From Pontixanthobacter sp. CEM42 (GTDB lineage Bacteria > Pseudomonadota > Alphaproteobacteria > Sphingomonadales > Sphingomonadaceae): a stretch of 64,000 nucleotides of DNA. Below the pieces are notes generated by a model. The model saw nothing but the letters and a program-made list of their open reading frames with translations, searched no databases and was not told the DNA's origin. The position numbers and the translations under genes were made by a program. Positions 45,235 through 54,301 of the stretch are shown here, piece by piece (position 1 is the first letter of the stretch; every line of letters begins with the position of its first letter). The stretch is from the NCBI RefSeq assembly GCF_017812015.1, contig NZ_JADQTN010000001.1, positions 2,024,501 to 2,088,500 of the forward strand, in the 5' to 3' direction.

Positions 45235-46428
45235 TCAACTGCCGTTGACGCCGAGCGATGCAAGGTAGCGTTTCACGTTGCGCGCAGCTTGGCGAATGCG
45301 CTGCTCATTCTCAACCATAGCAATGCGAACGTAACCTTCGCCCAGCTCACCATATCCAACACCGGGTGCCACGGCGACCTCGGCATGAGTCAGGAGCTGC
45401 TTGGAGAATTCCAGGCTACCCATATCTTTCAACGCAGGCGGCAAAGGCGCCCATGCAAACATTGAAGCAGGCGGCGGCGGGATATCCCAGCCAGTGCGAG
45501 AGAATGCATCGACCATGACATCACGGCGCTTTTGGTAAAGCTGGCGGTTGGTTTCCACGATATCCTGTGGCCCATTCAGAGCGGCACAGGCGGCGGCTTG
45601 GATGGGTGTGAACGCACCGTAATCGAGATAGGACTTCACGCGCGTCATTGCCGCGATCAATTCCTTATTGCCAACCGCAAAACCCATCCGCCAACCGGCC
45701 ATGGAGTATGTTTTAGACATGGAGGTAAACTCGACCGCGACATCTTTGGCCCCCGGAACCTGAATAATCGACGGTGTTGGATTGCCGTCATAATAAAGCT
45801 CGGAATAGGCAAGGTCGGAAAGTATCCAGACTTCGTTTTCCTTCGCCCACGCGACCAGCCGCTCATAAAACGCCAGATCGACCACTTCCGCGGTTGGGTT
45901 CGATGGATAGTTGACCACCAACACGCTTGGCCGCGGTACAGTGAACGCCATCGCATTCTCTAGCGCGCGCCAATATTCTTCATCGGGCGTTGTCGGCACA
46001 GCACGAATAGTCGCGCCGGCGATAATGAAGCCGAATGTATGGATCGGATAGGATGGATTGGGTGCAAGGATAACGTCGCCCGGTGCGGTGATCGCATTGG
46101 CGAGGCTGGCAAGCCCTTCCTTCGACCCCATGGTCACGACGATCTCTGTTTCAGGATCAAGATCGACGCCGAAGCGCCGCTCGTAATAATTCGCCTTGGC
46201 CTTGCGCAGCCCAGGAATTCCCTTTGACTGCGAATAGCCATGCGCATTCGGCTTCTGCGCCACTTCGCACAGCTTATCGATCACATGCTGCGGAGGCGGC
46301 TGATCAGGATTGCCCATCCCCAGATCGATAATGTCGCGCCCCTCCTGTCGCGCGGCCGCGCGCATCGCATTCACTTCTGCAATCACATAAGGCGGCAGTC
46401 GTTTCATGCGGTAGAAGTCGGTGTTCAT
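45235..46428 (-). CDS. PLP-dependent aminotransferase, AlaC-like
   Basis: The 397-residue class I aminotransferase has the PLP lysine in TSMSKTYSMAGWRMGF and the conserved VVNYPSNPTAEV segment. The overall sequence, from NTDFYRMKRLPPYVIAEVN, closely resembles AlaC/YfdZ, which makes alanine from pyruvate using glutamate. It stands alone, with a promoter in the 135-base gap shared with the divergent phaC. Confidence 0.9.
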   Translation of the reverse strand: MNTDFYRMKRLPPYVIAEVNAMRAAARQEGRDIIDLGMGNPDQPPPQHVIDKLCEVAQKPNAHGYSQSKGIPGLRKAKANYYERRFGVDLDPETEIVVTMGSKEGLASLANAITAPGDVILAPNPSYPIHTFGFIIAGATIRAVPTTPDEEYWRALENAMAFTVPRPSVLVVNYPSNPTAEVVDLAFYERLVAWAKENEVWILSDLAYSELYYDGNPTPSIIQVPGAKDVAVEFTSMSKTYSMAGWRMGFAVGNKELIAAMTRVKSYLDYGAFTPIQAAACAALNGPQDIVETNRQLYQKRRDVMVDAFSRTGWDIPPPPASMFAWAPLPPALKDMGSLEFSKQLLTHAEVAVAPGVGYGELGEGYVRIAMVENEQRIRQAARNVKRYLASLGVNGS

Positions 46429-46509
46429 TATCTATCCTGAGAAATTCGAATTCAGTTGGACCCTTTCATTGTTGTGACGCATTCGGGAGTCAGGTGCAAT
46501 CATGCATCC

Positions 46510-46527
46510 ACTTCATTATAGTGAAGT
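46510..46527. promoter_or_regulatory. Small inverted repeat upstream of phaC
   Basis: ACTTCA and TGAAGT arms flank a TTATAG centre 37 bases before the phaC start. This could be an operator or part of a -10 region. No functional motif is certain. Confidence 0.25.
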
Positions 46528-46563
46528 TGCAGTATCGCCCCCTTCTCGAGCTACAGGACCATC

Positions 46564-48501
46564 ATGGCTGACAAAAGCGACCCCGCCGATCTCTTTCAGG
46601 ACGCTATCGGCAAGCAGACAGAGATGTTACAGAAATTATTCGGTGGTTTCCTGTCAGGCGACCAAGCGCAAACGCCGCCGACGATGACAGGCATGATGCC
46701 ACCAATGTTCGATCCGTCCGCCTTTGCCGGATTGTCGGCAGCGCAGAATATACCGCAAACCATGCAGGGCTGGACTGAGGTCAGCAGCAAGCTGCAGAAG
46801 ATGTGGCTCGACTTTCAAAACGAGCAGAAAATGTCAGATGAACCACCGATAGCGGTTGTCGATCCCATGCAATGGGCTGGCGTTATGCAAGATTGGTTTG
46901 GGCAGATGCCGTTGACCGAGCCCGAGAAGCAAAAGGAGCTTTGGGAAGAGAGCCTGCAATTGTGGCAGACGGTGCTGGGTAGATACGGGATTGGCCCTGA
47001 AGCCATGAACGAGGCCGAGGCCGATCTACCGCGCAAGGATCGCCGCTTCAAAGATCGTCGATGGAGTGATCAACCCGCCTTCGCTTTGATCCACCAAACC
47101 TATCTGCTCGTAGCCGAACGTTTGAATGCGATGGTTGATGACGTGCAGGGCTTGGATGACGCGAAACGCGAACAGCTCCGCTTCGCAACACGGGCGATGA
47201 TTGAAGCCAGCAGTCCCGCAAACTTCGCCGCGACCAACCCGATCGTGCTTGAGCGCACGATGGAGGCGAAGGGCGAAAATCTGATCAAGGGAATGGAGCA
47301 CCTGATCACTGATCTCAAGAAAGGTCAGCTGACGCATACCGATCCCGACGCCTTCACTCTAGGCGAGAACATCGCCGCGACACCGGGCAAGGTGGTGCAC
47401 GAAACACCGATGTACCAGCTTATCCAATATAGTCCGACGACGGATGACGTGCTGGAAACGCCGCTGGTGATCTTCCCGCCATGGATCAACCGCTTCTATA
47501 TTCTCGACCTCAACCCTAAAAACAGCTTCATCCGCTGGGCGGTCGAACAGGGCGTCACCACTTTCGTAGTCAGCTGGAAGTCCGCCGATGAAAGCATGGC
47601 TGACGTGGTGTGGGACGATTACATCCTCGCGCAGATCGATGCGATCGATCACATTCGCGAGCGGCTCAAAGTGCCGTCAGTCCATACAATCGGATATTGT
47701 GTGGCCGGGACGACACTCGCTGCGACGCTCGCGATCCTCCATCGCCGCAAAGGAGAACAGAAGGTCAAAAGTGCCACCTTCTTTACCGCACAGATCGACT
47801 TTTCCAAAGCGGGCGAGTTGCTCCACTTCATTGATGACCAACAACTCGCCAGTCTCGAAACACTAACGCCGAAGGGCTATCTTGATGGCCGTTATATGGC
47901 CGCGGCGTTTAATCTGCTGCGCGGTGAAGGCCTGATCTGGAACTATTGGGTCAACAACTACCTGCTGGGTCAGGATTATCCCGCTTTCGATCTGCTGCAT
48001 TGGAATGGCGACGTCACCAACCTACCGGCGAAATGGCATCAGGATTATTTGAAAGACCTCTACCGCGACAATAAGCTGGTGCAGCCTGATGCGATGGCCG
48101 CGGACAATACGCCGATTGATCTCACCAAAGTGAAGACGCCAACCTATGTTCAGGCTGGCAAGGAAGATCACATCGCGCCGGCCGAAAGCGTTTGGCACAT
48201 TACCGACCATTTCAAAGGCCCGCTACGCTTTGTGCTCGCGGGGTCGGGCCATATTGCTGGCGTGGTCAATCCACCATCCTCGGGCAAATACCAGTATTGG
48301 ACCAATGAGGATAAGGTCTCGTCGCTCGAAGAGTTCAAAGCGGGTGCGGTCGAGACACCAGGCAGCTGGTGGCCTGATTGGATTGAGTGGCTAGAGGTTC
48401 AAGACAGCACCAAAATCCCCGCAAATGGCAAAAGAAAGCCGGGCGGACACGGAGATAAAGTGATCGAAGATGCTCCTGGAAGCTATGTAAAAACGCGCTA
48501 A
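46564..48501 (+). CDS. phaC: Class I poly(3-hydroxyalkanoate) synthase
   Basis: The 645-residue enzyme polymerises hydroxyacyl-CoA into storage polyester on granule surfaces. It has the lipase-box-like GYCVAG, in which Cys replaces Ser as nucleophile. The Asp of AGKEDHIAPAESV and the His of LAGSGHIAGV complete the catalytic triad. The length and the WxxDxNP-like segments fit class I. CAGGACC precedes the ATG. The phasin gene follows 125 bases later behind its own promoter. Confidence 0.95.
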   Translation: MADKSDPADLFQDAIGKQTEMLQKLFGGFLSGDQAQTPPTMTGMMPPMFDPSAFAGLSAAQNIPQTMQGWTEVSSKLQKMWLDFQNEQKMSDEPPIAVVDPMQWAGVMQDWFGQMPLTEPEKQKELWEESLQLWQTVLGRYGIGPEAMNEAEADLPRKDRRFKDRRWSDQPAFALIHQTYLLVAERLNAMVDDVQGLDDAKREQLRFATRAMIEASSPANFAATNPIVLERTMEAKGENLIKGMEHLITDLKKGQLTHTDPDAFTLGENIAATPGKVVHETPMYQLIQYSPTTDDVLETPLVIFPPWINRFYILDLNPKNSFIRWAVEQGVTTFVVSWKSADESMADVVWDDYILAQIDAIDHIRERLKVPSVHTIGYCVAGTTLAATLAILHRRKGEQKVKSATFFTAQIDFSKAGELLHFIDDQQLASLETLTPKGYLDGRYMAAAFNLLRGEGLIWNYWVNNYLLGQDYPAFDLLHWNGDVTNLPAKWHQDYLKDLYRDNKLVQPDAMAADNTPIDLTKVKTPTYVQAGKEDHIAPAESVWHITDHFKGPLRFVLAGSGHIAGVVNPPSSGKYQYWTNEDKVSSLEEFKAGAVETPGSWWPDWIEWLEVQDSTKIPANGKRKPGGHGDKVIEDAPGSYVKTR

Positions 48502-48521
48502 ACCAAGCGCTTATCAACTTA

Positions 48522-48536
48522 TTGTGCACTGCACAA
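48522..48536. promoter_or_regulatory. PhaR-type operator candidate, upstream copy
   Basis: TTGTGCA-C-TGCACAA is a perfect 7-1-7 inverted repeat just upstream of the phasin -35 box. TGCA-centred palindromes are the kind of site bound by the PHA regulator PhaR in alphaproteobacteria. Confidence 0.6.
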
Positions 48537-48543
48537 AAAACTC

Positions 48544-48571
48544 TTGACTTCGCAGCTGCAATGCCTATTTT
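48544..48571 (+). promoter_or_regulatory. Phasin gene promoter
   Basis: TTGACT (48544-48549) and TATTTT (48566-48571) are spaced 16 bases apart and fit a housekeeping-sigma promoter 55 bases before the phasin start. Confidence 0.55.
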
Positions 48572-48584
48572 GTGCAGTGCAACA
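48570..48584. promoter_or_regulatory. PhaR-type operator candidate, downstream copy
   Basis: TTGTGCA-G-TGCAACA repeats the TGCA-n-TGCA core of the upstream site and overlaps the -10 element and predicted transcription start, a repressing position. Confidence 0.6.
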
Positions 48585-48626
48585 TAAAGAGCCATCCGCT
48601 CTCACGAAGCAAAGAGGTTTATTATC

Positions 48627-49439
48627 ATGGCAACCAACGCCAGCAAAATCGATGTCGCTGCAGAAAAGGCTTATGCCGAAGCTGCTGCCAAGAAGGCTGA
48701 AACGAAATCGGACGACGCCAAAAACGACGTAAGCGTCGCTGCAATCGCCAAAGCAGTTGATGCAGAAAAGCCTGCTCCTGCGAAGAAGGCTAAGAAAGTA
48801 CCGGCCAAGAAGAAGCCTGCCGCACGCAAAACTGCCGCGAAGAGGGTTCCTGCCAAAAAGAAGGTAGCGGCGAAGAAAGCTGCTCCTGCGAAAAAAGCTA
48901 CTGCCAAGAAGGCTGCGGCGAAAAAGGCTCCTGCCAAGCGCAAGCCAGCCGCGACCAAAACAACCAAGAAATCTACTGCAAAGGACACTGTAATGACCAA
49001 AGCACAAGACAAAGCCGCTGATTACACCGCACAAGTCAAGGAAAGCTTCGCTGACCTGCAGGGTCGCGCTAAGACTGCCTACGACAAAGGCACAGAGCTC
49101 GCCTCTGAAATGGGTGAATTCACCAAGGGCAACGTTGAAGCCGTTGTTGAATCGGGCAAGATCCTCGCCGCTGGCGTTCAGGACATGGGCAAAGTCTATG
49201 TTGAAGACGTAAAAGGCGCTGTCGAAACGATGACTGCCGACGTTAAGGAAGTTGCTGCTGTTAAGTCGCCAACTGACTTCGTTCAGTTGCAGGGCCAAAT
49301 CGCTCGTCGCAATGTCGACGCAACTGTTGCTGCAGTTTCGAAGAACACCGAAGCATGGGTTAAGCTTGCTAACGACGCTTTCGCACCGCTTTCGAGCCGT
49401 GCCAGCGTTGCAATGGACAAAGTCCGCAAGGCTGCCTGA
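48627..49439 (+). CDS. Phasin with N-terminal histone-H1-like Lys/Ala/Pro repeats
   Basis: The 270-residue product has a long basic N-terminal region (about residues 50-120) of AKK/PAKK/AAKK repeats resembling the DNA-binding tails of PhaF or AlgP. A C-terminal phasin domain follows (about 125-268; FADLQGRAKTAYDKGTELA and NTEAWVKLANDAFAPLSSR). It should coat PHA granules and could bind DNA, linking granules to the nucleoid. AGAGG precedes the ATG. In PhaF the DNA-binding repeats are at the C-terminus; here the order is reversed. The gene is isolated by a strong terminator at 49538. Confidence 0.88.
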   Translation: MATNASKIDVAAEKAYAEAAAKKAETKSDDAKNDVSVAAIAKAVDAEKPAPAKKAKKVPAKKKPAARKTAAKRVPAKKKVAAKKAAPAKKATAKKAAAKKAPAKRKPAATKTTKKSTAKDTVMTKAQDKAADYTAQVKESFADLQGRAKTAYDKGTELASEMGEFTKGNVEAVVESGKILAAGVQDMGKVYVEDVKGAVETMTADVKEVAAVKSPTDFVQLQGQIARRNVDATVAAVSKNTEAWVKLANDAFAPLSSRASVAMDKVRKAA

Positions 49440-49537
49440 AGTTAAAGGCTCATCGGGCGCAAGCGTTCATGCGTAGGCGTTCAATGAGCTGAAGAGTTCA
49501 CCGGAAATCTCCCTCCCTTTCCCGGTGAAACACATAA

Positions 49538-49575
49538 ACGGGTCGGACGGCATCCCCGTCCGGCCCGTTTTTTGT
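49538..49575 (+). terminator. Rho-independent terminator after the phasin gene
   Basis: A 13-base stem (ACGGGTCGGACGG pairing with CCGTCCGGCCCGT, one G-T pair) with a five-base loop is followed by TTTTTT. Confidence 0.9.
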
Positions 49576-49708
49576 TGTCTCGGTGCTATCACAAAGCCAG
49601 TGCAAGAGTCCGTTAATCGCACGCCGCTACAATCTCTCGAACAATTCTGGCGCTGCATCGATAATCTGCCCTTGCGAATGCCGCGCGCCTTCCGATATTA
49701 GAGCTTCA

Positions 49709-50101
49709 ATGATTTCGACACTCCCTCTCGCTCATGACACCTCAATCGCAATTCGCGCTGCCGGTGACGGCAAGCCTGATGATGGCGATAGCAGCGGTGG
49801 CGGCGACAGCGATGTGGGCGTCGTCACCAAGACACAGGCCAAAACCAAGAAACCGAGCCAGTACAAAGTGCTGCTGCTGAACGATGATTACACACCGATG
49901 GAATTCGTGGTGATCATCCTCAAGCGGTTTTTCCGGATGGATATGGAGCAAGCAACACGCGTCATGCTGCATGTTCACCAAAAGGGCGTCGGCGTGTGCG
50001 GCATCTATTCCTACGAAGTCGCCGAAACTAAGGTCAATCAGGTGATGGATTTCGCCAAAGAAAACCAGCACCCACTACAATGCACTCTTGAGAAAGCCTG
50101 A
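49709..50101 (+). CDS. clpS: ATP-dependent Clp protease adaptor
   Basis: The 130-residue ClpS adaptor delivers N-degron substrates to ClpAP. The binding-pocket segments [12 protein letters not shown] and [24 protein letters not shown] are intact, including the acidic pair after the Asn and the Met gatekeeper. The N-terminal 35 residues form a Gly/Asp/Ser-rich flexible tail. The start at 49709 gives a normal length; further upstream in-frame starts would add an unrelated extension. clpA is not in the window. Confidence 0.93.
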   Translation: MISTLPLAHDTSIAIRAAGDGKPDDGDSSGGGDSDVGVVTKTQAKTKKPSQYKVLLLNDDYTPMEFVVIILKRFFRMDMEQATRVMLHVHQKGVGVCGIYSYEVAETKVNQVMDFAKENQHPLQCTLEKA

Positions 50102-50218
50102 GCAGTCCCAAACAACGCAGCACCGCTTTGATTGTATTACAAAACGGGGCATGACCGCAGTCACTTTTCGCGCTAGAGCGATCCGAACATCCACTGAAGC
50201 GAGTCAGGCCGCGTAAGC

Positions 50219-51445
50219 GTGTTCAATTTCATTCCAGCCATAGACCGCTATATTTTCCGGCTCGTGATCGTGCCGATGCTCGGCGTGTTTGCGCTGGCGG
50301 CATCGCTGCTACTTTTGGAAAAAATGCTGCGGTTGTTTGACTTTGTCGCGACCGAAGGCGGTCCGGTGGGCATTGTCTTCAAGATGCTGCTGAGCGTTTT
50401 TCCCGAATATGCCAGCTTGGCGATCCCGCTAGGGCTGTTGCTGGGTATCTTGCTCGCATTCCGAAAGCTCGCGACCTCGAGCGAGCTCGACGTATTTCGC
50501 GCCGTGGGCCTCGGCTACGGCCGCTTGCTGCGGGTTCCGTTCATTTTGGCGGGTATCTTGATGGCGGTAAATGTCGCGCTGGTGTTCTATGTACAGCCAG
50601 TGGCCCGCTACACCTACGCTCAGCTTGAGTATCAATTGCGCTCGGGTGCATTGGGAGCATCGATCAAGGTTGGCGAGTTTACCACGTTAAAAGACCGGAT
50701 GGCGCTGCGGATCGAGGAAAGCGAAGATCAGGGCCGTCAGCTCAAGGGAATTTTCGCCAGAGTTGCGAATACCAAAGGTCAAGTTCTCTCGATTTCCGCC
50801 CGCGAAGGAAACTTCCTCGCGACCAGCGATAGCCCCGATACCATCATCTTGCGCCTCACCGATGGCACTATTGTCCAAGATACCGGAGCTGGCGATAAAA
50901 CGCCGCGCGTGCTCAGCTTTACCCGGCATGATTTGCCAATCGATCTGCCGCAGATCGAGGAGTTCCGTGATCGGGGCGATGCTGAGCGCGAATATATACT
51001 GCCCGAATTGCTGCGCATCGGTTGGTCTGCAGATGAGACTGATGCCAAACGCGATGCCAGCCAAGCGAGCTTCAATTACCGTCTGGTCGAGGTGGTGATG
51101 ATGGCTTTGATGCCGCTATTGGCAGTCGCGCTCGCAATACCGCCCAAACGATCGACTTCCGCGCTCGGAGTGTTTGTCGCCATCGTAATGGTGGTGTCCT
51201 ATCACAAGGTGAATCAATATGGAGAGGACGTGGCCGCACTGGGCCGCGTCGATCCGACGTTGGCATTATGGGGACCATTCGTGATCTTCGCCGCGCTGAT
51301 ATTATGGATGTTCTACCGCGTTGCTTATGTGCCAGGCGGTCAGGCGATTGGCGCTCTCGAAACAGCAATGTCAAAAATTGGCAAAGGCGTGGGCAAGCTG
51401 TTCGGGAAGAAAAAACGCGCGCCCGAATTGGCGCCGGCGGAATAG
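50219..51445 (+). CDS. lptF: LPS export ABC permease LptF
   Basis: The 408-residue inner-membrane permease is one half of the LptB2FG extractor that pulls lipopolysaccharide into the Lpt bridge. It has three N-terminal TM helices, a periplasmic jellyroll domain (about residues 130-270) and three C-terminal TM helices, starting MFNFIPAIDRYIFRLVIVPMLG. It starts with GTG. lptG follows 15 bases later. The basic C-terminal tail (KLFGKKKRAPE) is extra-long. Confidence 0.92.
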   Translation: MFNFIPAIDRYIFRLVIVPMLGVFALAASLLLLEKMLRLFDFVATEGGPVGIVFKMLLSVFPEYASLAIPLGLLLGILLAFRKLATSSELDVFRAVGLGYGRLLRVPFILAGILMAVNVALVFYVQPVARYTYAQLEYQLRSGALGASIKVGEFTTLKDRMALRIEESEDQGRQLKGIFARVANTKGQVLSISAREGNFLATSDSPDTIILRLTDGTIVQDTGAGDKTPRVLSFTRHDLPIDLPQIEEFRDRGDAEREYILPELLRIGWSADETDAKRDASQASFNYRLVEVVMMALMPLLAVALAIPPKRSTSALGVFVAIVMVVSYHKVNQYGEDVAALGRVDPTLALWGPFVIFAALILWMFYRVAYVPGGQAIGALETAMSKIGKGVGKLFGKKKRAPELAPAE

Positions 51446-51460
51446 GGCTACGGTACAAAT

Positions 51461-52558
51461 ATGCAGCTCGATTTCTTCCCCTCGCGGTCACTGACGCTTT
51501 ATCTGGCGAAAATGTTCATCGCCCGCATCATCGCGATGCTGGCAGTGCTGGTTCTGGTCTTAATGGCGCTCGACCTGCTCAGCCGTACGGGCGATATTCT
51601 GGCCGCGCCTAGCAACGGGCAAAGCGAGCTACTCACCTATATAGGGCTACGTGTACCGCAATTGATCGCGCGCTTCTTACCGTACTCAGTCCTACTCGCG
51701 ACGCTGATTACATTGGTCACACTTAACCAGAATAGCGAAGTGGTGGCGATGAAAGCTGCCGGCCTTTCGGCGCATCAGGTTCTCGCGCCGTTACTGCTGA
51801 CGGCCGCCCTTGTCTCCGCCGTGAACTTTGCTTTCAATGAGCGCGTTGTGACACGCGCGACAGCAACGCTGAAAGCATGGGAGAACAATGATTACGGGCC
51901 TGTGCCAGAGGATTCCGGCATACGGACCAATGTCTACCTGACCGACGGTGCGAATATTCTGACCGCCAACACGCTAACCGGCACCGGCGATGAAACGCTG
52001 ATGGAAGAGGTCACGTGGTACAGCCGCGATCCGCAGGGAATGCTGTCCGAACAGCTGCGCGCTGACCGGGCGACTTATGCAGCGCCGGGTTGGAAGCTGG
52101 AGAATGTCGAGCGCTTTGATGTCTCTGCCGCCGACACCAGTACCAGCGATACCGTCATCATCGGGGAAGGACTGACAACGGCACAGATCGAGCTGGAGAG
52201 TGTCGATCCGGAAGGACAGAGCTTCTTCGAACTTTGGCGATCTATCGAGGCCTATGAAGCTGCGGGCCGCAGGACGACCGAACTGCGCGCAAAATGGTGG
52301 CACAAGATCAGCGGCCCGCTATCCGCATTCCTGATGCCTCTGCTTGGCGCAGTTGCTGCCTTTGGTCTTGCGCGATCAGGCCAACTTTTCGTGCGCGCGA
52401 TAATCGGAATGGCGCTGGGCTTCGCCTATTTCGTCGTCGACAATGCCGCGCTCGCGATGGGGAGTTTTGGCGGATATCCGCCATTCCTAGCCGCATGGGC
52501 GCCATTCTTCCTGTTCCTGCTCATCGGTGAGACCGTCCTGATACGGACGGAGGAATGA
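51461..52558 (+). CDS. lptG: LPS export ABC permease LptG
   Basis: The 365-residue partner of LptF has the same architecture (three TM, periplasmic domain, three TM), with SLTLYLAKMFIARIIAMLAVLVL at the start and the C-terminal AFGLARSGQLFVRAIIGMALGFAYF. It overlaps the downstream GNAT gene by four bases (ATGA). Confidence 0.92.
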   Translation: MQLDFFPSRSLTLYLAKMFIARIIAMLAVLVLVLMALDLLSRTGDILAAPSNGQSELLTYIGLRVPQLIARFLPYSVLLATLITLVTLNQNSEVVAMKAAGLSAHQVLAPLLLTAALVSAVNFAFNERVVTRATATLKAWENNDYGPVPEDSGIRTNVYLTDGANILTANTLTGTGDETLMEEVTWYSRDPQGMLSEQLRADRATYAAPGWKLENVERFDVSAADTSTSDTVIIGEGLTTAQIELESVDPEGQSFFELWRSIEAYEAAGRRTTELRAKWWHKISGPLSAFLMPLLGAVAAFGLARSGQLFVRAIIGMALGFAYFVVDNAALAMGSFGGYPPFLAAWAPFFLFLLIGETVLIRTEE

Positions 52559-53073
52559 GCGATTGGTCGCTACGGCTCGCCAAACCCGACGATGCCAAAT
52601 ATTTGCCAGAAATCGAACAAGCAGCTGGCGCGCTGTTTGCCGACGATCCAGACTTGGCCAATCTCGATTTCAGCGATGGTTGGAGCGAAGAGGAATTCGC
52701 CGGCTTGATCCGCAAGGGCCATTCTCTGATTGCCGAGATTAGGGGCGAAATCGTCGGCTTTCTCGTTACTCAACCCTATAAGCGTGAACTGCATATCTGG
52801 GAAATGGACGTGCATCCTTCGGCTCAGAAGCAAGGTATCGGCGCGGGCTTGCTCCGCGCTTGCATGATCGACGCACGCAATTGCGGCTTTTCTGCGCTCA
52901 CACTGACAACCTTCAGCGACCTTGCATGGAATGGTCCGTTCTACCGGGCATTAGGTTTTACCGAGATCAGCGACCCGGCAGCGCATCCGCGACTGACAGC
53001 TGAACTCAAAGAAGAAGCCGAAAGCGGCCTTCCCGAGGAACGGCGGTGCGCTATGATCCATTTTTTGGAGTAG
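52555..53073 (+). CDS. GNAT-family N-acetyltransferase
   Basis: The 172-residue product has the acetyl-CoA-binding loop QKQGIGAGLL and the FYRALGF C-terminal motif, following IWEMDVHPS. It resembles small-molecule acetyltransferases. The substrate is unknown. The four-base overlap with lptG suggests shared translation, though a functional tie to LPS export is not shown. Confidence 0.88.
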   Translation: MSDWSLRLAKPDDAKYLPEIEQAAGALFADDPDLANLDFSDGWSEEEFAGLIRKGHSLIAEIRGEIVGFLVTQPYKRELHIWEMDVHPSAQKQGIGAGLLRACMIDARNCGFSALTLTTFSDLAWNGPFYRALGFTEISDPAAHPRLTAELKEEAESGLPEERRCAMIHFLE

Positions 53074-53084
53074 TCGTGTAGCGC

Positions 53085-54173
53085 CTAACGGGCCCGCATT
53101 GTGCTCTTGGCGATACGGCCCACCAAATGCCACATGCCCGGATGGTCTGCACCGTCAATGGTCGAACCCTCACCCAGCGCCCCGCGCAAACGGCGATGCG
53201 CCTCAGGCAGCGAGTGATACGGAACCGAAGGTAGTAGATGGTGCAGTGCATGATAGCGCAAGCCAACAGGCGCCCAGATCTCCGCCATCAAGCCCGGCGG
53301 CGGAACATTGACCGAATCCAGATATTGCGCAGTCACTGTCATCGGCTCACCATCATTCTCCCACAGATGCGCCACCAATGTGCGCAATTGGTTGATGGTG
53401 GCGGTCAGCGAGAACACCGCAAGCGCGACCAGTATGGGCTTCCACCCGAACGCGAAAATGCTGCCAATCAGGCACCAAGCCCAGACCATCCCGAGTGCCT
53501 CTTGCCACCGAACGCGGTTCACTAACTCGTTCTTGGGCGCTGGTCGGCGGAAGTCCGGATTGATCGAGAGTGCAGAAACGCGTTCCCACACCAGCTTGCG
53601 TACTGGCGGGATGATCACGCCCAGTGGCACCAATACCCCAAACCGTAGTAATAGCGCAGGCGGTGCAAGCAGCGCGATCAGGACAAACAATGGCAGCGAC
53701 CACGGCTTCATCAGCGCCAAGGGCAGATATTCGGGATCCTCAACCGTGCCATATTGCGTGCGTTTGTGATGCAGCGTGTGGACGCCCTCATACATAAAGG
53801 AAGGGGTCAGCATCGGAACGCCGATAATCAGATTCCACGCTGTACGGAAACCTGGCAGCGCATTCTTGTGGATATGCGAGAGTTCATGGATAAACAGTAG
53901 CGCGCGGTAGAGCAGCAATGCGGCGGCTAGCCCCAGCACTACCGCTAGCGGAACGCTCTCAACCAATATCGCGCCAGCTAGCGCCGAATAGCCTAGCGCC
54001 GCACAGAGCAGCATATCGGTCCAGAAAATGCGCGGATTCGCCTCGGCAATATCCTTCGTCAGATCGCGCGCGGCGCGCAGCATATCCATGTCATCCCGGA
54101 TCGCCTGTAGCTTGCCCGGTTCAGTGCCGGAAGCCTGCTGTGCAGCGGGGTCAATTGTGCGTTGCATATTCAT
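53085..54173 (-). CDS. Membrane fatty acid desaturase
   Basis: The 362-residue di-iron membrane enzyme has three histidine boxes (HELSHIHK, HTLHHKR and HALHHLLP) and four or more TM helices. It introduces a double bond into a membrane-bound acyl or lipid chain. ATG 54173 has CGGA nine bases upstream. It is divergent from the acyltransferase-like gene at 54302 and may act on the same lipid. Confidence 0.9.
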   Translation of the reverse strand: MNMQRTIDPAAQQASGTEPGKLQAIRDDMDMLRAARDLTKDIAEANPRIFWTDMLLCAALGYSALAGAILVESVPLAVVLGLAAALLLYRALLFIHELSHIHKNALPGFRTAWNLIIGVPMLTPSFMYEGVHTLHHKRTQYGTVEDPEYLPLALMKPWSLPLFVLIALLAPPALLLRFGVLVPLGVIIPPVRKLVWERVSALSINPDFRRPAPKNELVNRVRWQEALGMVWAWCLIGSIFAFGWKPILVALAVFSLTATINQLRTLVAHLWENDGEPMTVTAQYLDSVNVPPPGLMAEIWAPVGLRYHALHHLLPSVPYHSLPEAHRRLRGALGEGSTIDGADHPGMWHLVGRIAKSTMRAR

Positions 54174-54301
54174 AATCGTAATTCCGAACGAGCCCTTACC
54201 GCAGAAATGCCGCGGGCGACAGTCCTGTACACAATGCATTGCAGTTGCGCGCGGTTCCTTGACAAATATGCATGACCGCACACAGGGCTAATGCAGCCTG
54301 A

